DNA of 38,986 nt from Seminavis robusta (lineage: Eukaryota; Bacillariophyta; Bacillariophyceae; Naviculales; Naviculaceae). The DNA is taken from assembly GCA_903772945.1 (NCBI GenBank), contig CAICTM010001045.1, positions 1-38,986 on the forward strand, in the 5' to 3' direction. Below, in pieces: positions 1-9,400 of the stretch; within the stretch, counting starts at the first letter, position 1, and every line of letters begins with the position of its first letter. Made by a program: the position numbers and the translations under genes. The notes under the pieces are model-generated. The model searched no databases. It had not been told where the DNA came from and was given only the letters and a program-made list of their open reading frames with translations.

Positions 1-210
1 GAATAACACTGACTGTTCGACGGTGCTCTTCTTTCCACGTTGGTCCAACAACAAGCTGTTGAATCGACCTCCCTTAGTTGGAACTACACGGGTCCAATCG
101 CGTGGAGGTTGGAAGAATCCTTTTGGATCGTTGTTAATAGCATCTCTTGTTCTCACCACAAACTTCCATTGCGCCTCTGATATCTGCTTTGGTTTGCGTC
201 GAGTGGCCAT
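1..210 (-). CDS. Hypothetical protein, N-terminal part, runs off the left edge
   Basis: An ATG at 210, read leftward, opens 70 codons with no stop before the window edge. The product starts MATRRKPKQISEAQWKFVVR and continues with an Arg/Lys-rich, Trp-containing stretch. I do not recognise the family. The composition would suit a nucleic-acid-associated or transposon-encoded protein, but that is a guess. The only plus-strand reading over this stretch starts at a GTG and is probably a shadow. Two palindromes (303-336) and a G-box-like palindrome (451-460) lie upstream of this start and could belong to its promoter. Confidence 0.45.
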   Translation of the reverse strand, partial: MATRRKPKQISEAQWKFVVRTRDAINNDPKGFFQPPRDWTRVVPTKGGRFNSLLLDQRGKKSTVEQSVLF

Positions 211-302
211 GGTGGAAAATGAACTCTTACTCCGGTGTAATACACTTTCGATAGCATTGGATTGGTTTGGTTCCGATTGTACGTTACGCCTAGGGTTAGG
301 GG

Positions 303-336
303 ATCGAAATTTCGATTGAATGATCGAAATTTCGAT
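303..336. repeat. Twin palindrome ATCGAAATTTCGAT
   Basis: The perfect 14-base palindrome ATCGAAATTTCGAT occurs at 303-316 and again at 323-336, 20 bp from start to start, or about two helical turns. It lies about 95 bp upstream of the ATG at 210. The arrangement resembles a pair of binding sites for a dimeric protein, though a short tandem duplication is equally possible. Confidence 0.6.
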
Positions 337-450
337 TGCTAAATAAAGAAATTTGGGATTGGTGGGAGGCTGTGCTTTTCGAAGTACACTTTAAGCTAAG
401 AAAACGACACTAAAGAAGGCGGTGGATATAGAGGTGGGAATGCGAAATAT

Positions 451-460
451 TCCACGTGGA
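451..460. promoter_or_regulatory. G-box-like palindrome TCCACGTGGA
   Basis: This perfect 10-bp palindrome is centred on CACGTG, the core recognised by many bHLH and bZIP factors. It sits between two divergent genes. Function is inferred from the motif alone, and a hexamer core occurs often by chance. Confidence 0.3.
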
Positions 461-722
461 GGCGTATGCCGATAGAAGAAAGTATTCTATTGACATTTAG
501 ACGCCAACCTCCTCCCCCCCTTCTTTTTTCTTCTTGGCCGAGACCAACTCACACCAAGACCAAATCCCAACTGCCCACAAATCTTTCTCAAGCCACTTGA
601 ATCCTGCTTCAGCGATCCAAGATCCAAGGTTCTGGATCCAAGTTTCACGCTCCAAGCTGTCACTCGAACTCGAGCAGCATCGAACACTTTGCTTTGGTGC
701 CCGAGAAGGCTTTGATTCGCTC

Positions 723-776
723 CTTGGGATCTTTTAGTCCTCTGAAGGACTAAAAGATCGACTAAAAGATCCCAAG
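723..776. repeat. Nested inverted repeats able to form two exclusive hairpins
   Basis: The left arm CTTGGGATCTTTTAGT (723-738) is the exact reverse complement of 761-776. Inside it, ATCTTTTAGTCC (729-740) is also the exact reverse complement of 747-758. The same left arm can therefore pair with the near arm (12 bp, 6-nt loop) or the far arm (16 bp, 22-nt loop), but not both. It lies 143 bp before the ATG at 919 and may be in the 5' leader. Confidence 0.75.
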
Positions 777-918
777 CGAGATCGAAGCGAGATCGGACCG
801 AGGTACCACAGCAGCAAAACCAACTGAAGCAATCACAATCTTTCGAAGCAGAACTTCAAAAGCAAAAGCAAAAACAAAAACAACAAGCAAAAACACAAAC
901 ACAAACAACGAATCGACC

Positions 919-3213
919 ATGAAGATCTTCAACTCCGTCCCCTGGATGGCTCTCATTGCGAGTCTTTCGGCACAGTCAGCTTCCGCCGAGCTGGTTCTCG
1001 GAACCTTCACGGACCGCGCCCATGATATTACTGGTGAAGTGGTGGCTCTTTCTGACCGTGTCTTGGAAGTCCGCGGCTTTGGCTATGATGGAACAGCGCC
1101 TGATGCTTTCTTCTGGGCTGACACCAATGCCGTGCCTTCTGAGAATGGCTTCATCTTGGAGGATGGAGCACCCTCCAACAATTGTGGACAAGATCGGCTC
1201 GGATTTGCGGATGGAAGTCAGACATACCGAGTTGAGTTTCCGGAGGGTTCAAGTCTTCGGGACATCGCTGGTGGTAGCATCTCCGTCTGGTGCCGTGCTT
1301 TCAGAGCCAATTTTGGAGAACTCGTGATCCCTTCGGACCTGACTGGATTGACGGATGCCGCTGATGGCCCTGCACTGGAGTGTTCTCAGTCCGGCGCTCC
1401 AGCCACCGTGGATGAAATTGTCTTGGGCACCTTTACTCGCAGCAACCATGATGTGGCTGGTGAGATTGTTGCCCTCTCGGATCGTGTCTTGGAAGTCCGT
1501 GGCTTTGCCTATGATGGGACCGCCCCGGATGCCTTTTTCTGGGCTGACACCAATGCTGACGCTTCTCGCGATGGATTTATCTTGTCTGATGCTGAACCTA
1601 CCAACGGCTGCGGACAAGATAAGCTCGGGTTTGCTGATGGCACCCAGACCTACCGTGTTGAGTTTCCAGAGGGAACAAGCCTTCGTGACATTGCCGGTGG
1701 TAGCATCTCAGTCTGGTGCCGAGCTTTCAGTGCTAACTTCGGACAAGTCATGGTCCCTGAGGCACTGGATGGTCTCAAGACAGCTGAGCAAGGCCCAGCC
1801 CTGCAATGTTCTGAAGGCGGTGGCGGAGGTGGAGATGCGGCCTATGAAGATGTTTCCGTTACTCCGGAGGGATACAACTGCGAGCCACTGTATGAAGATT
1901 ACCAAGTGCGCTGGAAGGTCGACGGAGACGAGATCGCCATTGAATTGGTTGGTTTGATCGAAGATGAACAGTATTTGTCCTTTGGTATCTCTGGAAGTGA
2001 TGAGGGCACCGAGATGATTGGCGCTGATGTCATTGTCGGCGACCTCTTCCAAAATGAGTTTAGAGCCAGCGACTACTACATGAGTGCTCGTGCTCAATGC
2101 AGCAACGGCGCAGGTGTTTGCCCGGACTCGCCAACCTTTGATAGCAGCGCAACAGACGTCAGCGGAGCCAGGGACGACGTTGCGGGCCTTACAGTCATTC
2201 GATACCGCCGACCTCTCTTGGCCACAGACAACGCTCTCGTGTCCGGGGCCACAGTTGATCGCAACATTTCTGTCGTCCCTGGCGTGAGCACCTACATTGC
2301 GTGGGCTGTTGGTCCTGTGAGTGCCGATACAGGGTTCCCCAACTTCCACACGGTTGCATACCCTCGAGAGGATGTTAGCCTTGAATTTGGACGCGCCACC
2401 GTGGACAACTGCGAACCTTTGGTCCAAGTTGATGACGGTATGGACGATGTCGAAGCATTTGAGCGGCCCGTGTTGAGAGGAGAAACCGAGTTACGGGCCT
2501 CGATTGGCCTCTCGGGCGGCGACCGCGGCTACCAAGCGATCACAGGAGGTCGAGTTGGCTGGGGAATCGCCTGGTACATCAACGACCTCTTGATTCCAGT
2601 CATTGAAATGGAACGGGGGACAACATACACTTTCTATGTCAATGGAGGCGACGTTCCCACGGATAGTGCCAACTACCATCCCATGTATTTGACAACGAGC
2701 ATATCGGGCGGCTACGCTCAGATCAACGAGGAGGAACGCATGGCGGAAGACATCTTTGGTGGTTTGACTGTCATTAGCAATACTACCTACGAGGCCACAG
2801 CCGCTGGACCGATCTGCAAGCTCGAAGCAACCGAGGCAACACAACAGGCTCTTGTCAATGGAACATACGAGGAGTTTTTCAACTCCATGGACACTTCTTG
2901 CCTTGAAGATGCCTCCATTACTGACAATGCTGCAGTTCTCGAGTTCACTCCAGACGCCGACACTCCGGACTTGCTGTATTATCAGTGTGTGACGCACCGC
3001 AACCTTGGTTGGGAAATCCGTGTGGTCGACCCTGGAATGACGTACAACGAGACTGAGGGCCTTGCCGCCGTCGACAAGTCTAGTAAAGACACCGAAGATG
3101 CCAAGGATGAAGCTTCCGACATGTCGTTGCGTGGTACGGCCAGTGGAGCCCAAAGCATCAGTCTGGGTTTTGGTGCCTTTCTTGGTGGCATCATCTATTT
3201 GCTCGCAGTGTAG
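919..3213 (+). CDS. Secreted DM13-DM13-DOMON-cupredoxin protein (Skeletor-like)
   Basis: This intronless ORF of 764 residues begins at an ATG preceded by an A/C-rich leader. Residues 1-23 form a signal peptide ending in ASA. Two DM13 repeats follow (about 25-135 and 166-275); they are very alike and each carries the SVWC motif with the near-invariant DM13 cysteine. After a poly-Gly linker near 300 comes a DOMON-like region (about 305-475). A cupredoxin-like C-terminal region (about 530-695) shows YHPMY and YYQCVTHRNLGW, that is, likely Cys and His copper ligands with Trp where plastocyanins have Met. The last 20 residues are hydrophobic after a Ser/Gly stretch, suggesting a GPI signal or membrane anchor. 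The domain order matches animal Skeletor proteins. DM13 and DOMON are thought to act in redox or haem/sugar binding at the cell surface; the substrate is unknown. It converges on the PARP gene, 256 bp away. Confidence 0.85.
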   Translation: MKIFNSVPWMALIASLSAQSASAELVLGTFTDRAHDITGEVVALSDRVLEVRGFGYDGTAPDAFFWADTNAVPSENGFILEDGAPSNNCGQDRLGFADGSQTYRVEFPEGSSLRDIAGGSISVWCRAFRANFGELVIPSDLTGLTDAADGPALECSQSGAPATVDEIVLGTFTRSNHDVAGEIVALSDRVLEVRGFAYDGTAPDAFFWADTNADASRDGFILSDAEPTNGCGQDKLGFADGTQTYRVEFPEGTSLRDIAGGSISVWCRAFSANFGQVMVPEALDGLKTAEQGPALQCSEGGGGGGDAAYEDVSVTPEGYNCEPLYEDYQVRWKVDGDEIAIELVGLIEDEQYLSFGISGSDEGTEMIGADVIVGDLFQNEFRASDYYMSARAQCSNGAGVCPDSPTFDSSATDVSGARDDVAGLTVIRYRRPLLATDNALVSGATVDRNISVVPGVSTYIAWAVGPVSADTGFPNFHTVAYPREDVSLEFGRATVDNCEPLVQVDDGMDDVEAFERPVLRGETELRASIGLSGGDRGYQAITGGRVGWGIAWYINDLLIPVIEMERGTTYTFYVNGGDVPTDSANYHPMYLTTSISGGYAQINEEERMAEDIFGGLTVISNTTYEATAAGPICKLEATEATQQALVNGTYEEFFNSMDTSCLEDASITDNAAVLEFTPDADTPDLLYYQCVTHRNLGWEIRVVDPGMTYNETEGLAAVDKSSKDTEDAKDEASDMSLRGTASGAQSISLGFGAFLGGIIYLLAV

Positions 3214-3469
3214 AATACAACATATATAAATATTCTGTATTAAAAAATTGGCTGAACCCTACCACACAAAACATGCAGTTGTTCTTCTTGACATCGCCTG
3301 GCAGACACGCAGTCAGGATTCTACATTCTAGCTACCAGAGCGTTTAGATAAACGGGGGTTTAAAGGTTCCTCGCCAGTGCCACCCAACCCAACTTTTCAA
3401 TATTACTAAAAAGGTGGAAATCGTCGTCTTCATGCTTTCTCAGGGTGTGGCTGGTTGGATCCTTTCTTC

Positions 3470-6400
3470 TCAATCGCTGTCATCGAGATCTTCGTCGTCG
3501 GAGTCAGAGGAGAGTTGGGGTCGCCGAAGAGCAGTCACTCGAAGAGCTTGACCACCTCCAGGGGGAGAGGGGCCGGTCAACACTCCAAGGCAGGCATAGT
3601 CCACGATCTTGAAGTCATCGTTCGTATCCTTGATGATGGCATCGGCACCGTCGATGCAAACCAACTCGCCCTCAATGCCTTCGTCTGGGCCGTGAGTCAC
3701 CTTCACCATATCATGTTCCTTGGGTTTTTCTGATATCTTTCGTGGACCTGCCGGTTTGAAGTCGTCGCCGTCGTCATCATCATCATCGCCATTGACGACC
3801 TCCTCGGCCTGCTGCTGTTTTAACCTCTCGGCCTCTTCTTTCAGGTTCCTCTTCAACCAGGCTTTGCTAGTCACCTCCACGATGTACTTGATGTTGATTC
3901 GATTCGTGTCGTTGACGATATACTCGTTGAAGTGGATACAATTCCTGAGGTTCTCTTCCTGTCGAAATAGTTCCAACGGTTTCGGCTCATTTTTGCCGGT
4001 TGCTTTCTCCTCCTCGTCACTGTCGTCGCTATCATCAAGACCGTTTGCAGCCACGTCGCCTTGGTTGGTAATGCCCGAATTCTTAGGCGGTATGTAGATT
4101 GGGGGTTGTGTCATTGACACGACTTCGCCTGGCAATGCGCGCCGGATTGGTCGGACAGTTCCTGTCTTCATGTTGCGTTGGGTCATGTTTTCGATGTCCA
4201 CTTCGTAAGAGAAATAGCCCGATTGCAGATGCCAAGTTGTCCGCGAGAGTTGCTTTCCCTTGTTCTGAAGGAAGCCTTCTAGTTTCTCGGAAGCGCTAGA
4301 ATCGTACAAATGCCAGCCTCTTTGCCGACCATCCATCGGCGCATCCAACCAATAGTGCCACGTTCCTGTTCCGCTGTCAATCGTTTGCCCATCTGGTCCT
4401 TTTTGTTTCTTTTGAGCTCCTCCTGACTGCTCCGCCGCTCTCTTTTTGGCGACAGGCACAGCCTTTGCTTTCGGGGCGTAGGGGCCATGATCCAGCTGGA
4501 CCTCCCATGATTTTGACTCATACTCCATTCGTACTGGGGACATGCAGCAGGACAACACAAGGATTAGTGAGAACAAGTAACGAAAACGGCGATCGATCAC
4601 GGCTAGGCAGAACAGCAGCCCCACTCACCCGAGGCTGGGAACTTCGTCGAACGAGAATTGCGTGCTGTTTCGATGGCTGAGGATGCTTCTTTGCTAGCTT
4701 CTCTACGGTTGGATATCATCCATTTGGCTCTTGGTTTGAATTTTGGGTTTCTCATCGACTTGCCCAGAGGGATGACTGCGCCGGTGCTGACAAAAGTGAC
4801 GTCTTGTTCCGTGCGCGGACCTTCGTATCCGACAGCCATGACTGTGTCGCCCTTGCTGTACTCTTCACCTGTGTCATACACAGACGAAGTGACGCGCTCT
4901 TGCTTGCCAAGCGCAACGTCCGCGAGTAGGAGGTACGCTCTTGGCTTTTTCTTTGCATCAGCGCGAAAATCGGCCCTGCAATAGGCAAATGACTTCGACG
5001 CCATATCAGCCAGGTAGACCCCTTCTCCGAATGCCGCTCCAGTCACTTGGGCGGATGGCGGAGCGACCCGCAGCCCCTCCTTGAGAATTCCCATCATATT
5101 GGAAGCGGAAGTTCCATGCCACAACAGGCGATGATTCTCCAATTTTGCGTTGCTGGGTTCGTCCATTCGATCGACCGCAAACACTTCATTGATGACATGG
5201 TCATCGTTTTCGCAAGTATTGCGAAAGAACTGCTCAATGCCAGTCCTTGTGGATCCCGAATCAAGGATATCAATGTTCGAGTTCAATGCTCGGTAGGCAT
5301 AGTCCAGAGGGTTTACTTTTGTGGCTTCAACACAAGCAGTATTCACAATTTGTGACGCTGTGGTGAGGTCTTTCAGAGAGAACAAGTCCGCTCTTGCCCT
5401 CTTCAAGGAGTTTTCATCCAGAGGCCGCAGGGCTTGGTCGCCCTCTCGCGTAGGGATTAATTCATACAACTGGCTCGACAAAATGGCGACTCTCTCTAGA
5501 GCAGCCCGACGTTCCCCAAGTTCTTCCGGTTTGGTGAATTTCTTGGCTTCATTTAGAGCTGCTTCCACATCATCCAGCTTCGTTTCAGCCTCAAGTATGC
5601 TTTCTATCGACAATCTTCCCAAAGGGAGACTGTCCTGGTTGTATCCGAGTGACTTCGCCGCGCCTGCAATTGCGCTTGGGTCCACAAACGTCACAATTGT
5701 TTCCGACAAAGCAGGAGGCAAAGAAGACTTGCGCACGACCTCTGGGAAATCTTTGGCATCGGCGACCATGCGGGAAATATCAGGAACCTCGGGTTTCTCA
5801 TAGTCAGACGCAAGTAGATTGATGGGTTTGTACTTTCCAAGAACTGGATGGAATCTGTCCGTACCACAGTCTTCAAACAGGTTTCCAGATTTTGCCTTGA
5901 AGATTTTCTCGAACTCTTTCACCGCTTCTTGTCCGGTACCCATCGGAGTTTCTGGGTCAAACCGAGCGATTTTCGTAAGTAAATCGAAGCATATCGTTGG
6001 GAAACACAAACTCGTTTTCGTGCTTACCTTGCTTCTGTCCTCCACCGTCTCCAACCTGGCCCCAGTTCGTGAGCAAGACGAACAGATCTTTCATTGGGTC
6101 TTGAAGAATCTGCATTTTGTAGTACTTGTTTTCCGAGTGATAATGATGAGTCACTTCCACAGCAACCATCGTAACATCATAAAACTTTGGCTTCTTGGTC
6201 AGAACATCAGCGTCAACCGAATCACCAACAGCACCCACGACCACAGGCAAGACGTGCAACCCCACCGCTTTCACCTGACAAACTTTGTTGATCTTTGCGG
6301 AGCGCTCTCTGCGCTTCATCATTCCCTTTGACTCCAGAGATATCAAGGCTGCCTTTGCTTGTTCTTCAAACACAGCTTTCGGGATTGGTTCAAGACCGTG

Positions 6401-9400
6401 GAGGGCAGAGGCTTTTTTCATTTCTTGGGCTGGTTCGTCTTCGTCCATTACTGATGAAGAATCCTTCATCTTTGCAATCAGTTGGGCTCTGAACGAGGAG
6501 CCAGGCCGAGTCAATGCTATCGCGTCAGCCTCAACCGTAGCACCATACTTGATCAGGAGCTCCACCAATTCGATGGATTCAAATGATCCGAACTCGAATG
6601 CTTTGACTGCCGCCTGGATACACGTAAAGCCTCCTTTGTCCCTGACGGACAATACCTCCTTCACTGCTCCATCAAAGCTCGGACTAGAGTTGTTCTGAGC
6701 CTTCCAATGCCGAATTTGTTGTCGAAGCACATCTTTGAATGTTTCGCCCCGAATCAGATCAATGTCGTAGCTGCCGTTTTCATGCACTGCGACAACTGTA
6801 CCCTCCAACCATGGTTCCTTGGCATTGGCATACGTTCGCCTAGCACCTTCCTTGGGCTGCACGATGACTTTTTCTCCCTTTGGTATTGTCGCTGTAAGGT
6901 TCTTGTCTGTTGCGCCGACTATGAGAGACTCCAGCCCATAGTATTCGGCGAGCTCTGCTTTTTCGGACCCTTCAGCAGCACACTCCAAGCAGGCGTCCCA
7001 GTCACAACGTCTGCACCCGTACATCGGGCGACCCTTCTCCAATTTTTTCCCGCACAAGTCGCAATTGAAGTTGGCATGTCTCGTCAGATGACGCGATGCC
7101 GGGTGCTGTTTTGGGCATCGAACGAGCACACCGCCCGCACCGGCATTGCCAGCAGCAAGCAATTCGTCATCCGAATCTGAATCTCCGAACAAATCATCGT
7201 CATCATCGTCATCATCATCATCATCAGATGAAGGCGGCCGAAGAAATTTGCCACCAGGCGGACGGGGTTTGTCACCAGGAACGTGGCTGCTCGACTTTTG
7301 TTTTATGCCTTTCTTCTCACGGAGAAGCCTGACCAGACCGTCCAATGAGTCCAGTGTTAGGTCGCTGTGATCAAAGCTTTCGGAAACAAGCCGTCGCGGG
7401 AGCTCAGACTTCATTGATGGTCCAAACGCCTTGACAATGTCGCCATCAATCTCTGCGGGATACAGCGCCGATTCACCACCAAATCGCACCAAGCACGGTC
7501 CCTTCTTCACCTCTACCGATCCCTCTGTGCTTTCTCTTTCTGGTGGATACAGCGACGCACGCAATAGCAGTTCAACCATTCTACCGTTGTTCTCGCGAAC
7601 TGCAAAGTGAAGCGCTGTGCTCCCCGTTTGCTGACAAGCTGGGAGAACAAGGGCCCCAAAACGCAGCAACATCTTTGCTACTTCAAAGGCGTCTTCGTAG
7701 TCACGACCATTCGCATGTTCTCCACTTTGAGCAAAGGTAGCAAGCATGAGCGGAGTCAATGCGCGGTCATCTTCGGTTGTGACATTTGGGTTCGACCCGT
7801 TGCGCAGCAACAATGCCGCGGCGGGAATTGACACGCTCAACACTGCGTGATGGATTGGGGCCAAGCCATCGGAGTCTGGTAGATCCACCTTGGCTCCTTT
7901 GTTGATCAGTTCTTGCGCCAAGCCCAATCTTTGTGTACGAACAGCTTGAACAAGAAGCGTTGAGAAATGCTTCACATCAGGCTGTGCGCCTGATCCATCA
8001 TCACCACCCCGATTTCTCTTGGACATTTCAGCCTTGACGGTTTCAAGGTTCGGGCCAGGATGAAAGCTCATTCCATGGTACTCTATCTTGGTCACGTCAT
8101 CCTTTGATCGTGGCACCCGGTTGACCTCGGGGTCTCCCAGACTCATATCTTTAGACCTAGTAAGATAATCCAGCATCTTGGAACAGTCCCCACCAGAGAG
8201 GCTCAGACGAGGCAAGGCCCGCATGAAGCTTCCCAGAGGATAGTGTCCCTCGGAGTCTTGTACACTCACCACCGAAACATCCTTTGTCGCCAGCAACTCT
8301 GTCAGTCTGACATGTCCACGAAAAGCAGAAATATGCAAACTTGTCTGCCCTTCCTTCGTCACCGCCGCCGGAAGAACTCCGCTTTCCAGCATCAGATTCG
8401 CCATCGTCAGACCCCACTCAGGGTTCTGATATTGTGGTACATCGGCAACTTCATGAAGAAGCGTTCGACCATTGTCTGGATTCACGTATTGGACCACCTG
8501 TGGCGGGCTTGTCGTCAACAGCTTGCGAACAAGCTGGAATGCCCCGTTATCAATCGCATCGACAACTGCCTGGGAGAGAGGAAATGAGTCAAGCAGTATG
8601 TAGACTAGACCTCGAAAGCCTTTTTTGATTGCATGCCACACAATGGAATTGCTTGCTCTGGACTTGACCTTTATGACGCTTCTTCCTTTCTCATTCTGTG
8701 TTTTCTCGCGCTGAACGTCAACGACATCAACCAGGTCAGGGAGGTTGCTTGCGGCACCTCTGCTCTTTAGCAATGCGATGCAAAAGTTCGCATGACCCCG
8801 GAGAACCGCAACGTTCACCGGAGTATTCTTGTCTTGATCTTCAAGGAAAAGATCGGCTCCATGGTTACAAAGAAGAAGACTTGACACGGTGGAGTTGAAG
8901 GCTGCGGCATAGAAAAGGGCTGTCCGCCCACGTCGATCAGGTTGATCCACGATGGCTTTCACACTACCCCCTTCTTTAGATTGAAGCGCAGCCACCGCCC
9001 CCAAAAGAGAGCTTACAAGATCGATTCGATCGTGGCTTTCCCGGGGGAGCGAGTGGGGGAAGTTAAAATAGTCATCACCGCCGGAAGAATCCAGGAAGCA
9101 GTAATGAAGCGGGGTCCGCTGTCTCGCATCCTTGGTGTCCACCCGAGCCCCGGCCTTCAAGAAGAGGAGCTCACAAGGGTCCAAGGCTTCACCTTGGCGG
9201 CGTGCTGCTTTTGCAACGCTCAAGTGCAATGCAGTGCGACCGAACCTGTCGCGAGCTTGATTGATTGCTTTCTCTGATTTGATATGGCCCAAGATCAACT
9301 TAACATACTCAGGGTCGTCCATCTTGGCCACAACGTGCACAGGACACTCCATTGTCTTGTGGTTTGGAGCAAGGACCAGATCAGGGCAGCGTTCACAGAG

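Larger units (their letters stand above)
211..918. other. Intergenic region / 5' flank of the DM13-DOMON gene
   Basis: No credible coding region is visible. The stretch holds twin palindromes at 303-336, a CACGTG-centred palindrome at 451-460, and nested inverted repeats at 723-776. The last 100 bases are rich in A and C (runs of caaa and aacaa), as expected of a 5' untranslated leader just before the ATG at 919. It presumably carries divergent promoters for the minus-strand gene at 1-210 and the plus-strand gene at 919. Confidence 0.6.

Noticed and set aside
1708..2427. Minus-strand ORF of 239 codons inside the Skeletor-like gene
   Set aside because: Antisense shadow of a strongly supported domain-bearing gene, with no recognisable domains of its own.
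7190..7230. CATCAT-type microsatellite
   Set aside because: It codes the Asp tract of the PARP gene on the minus strand.
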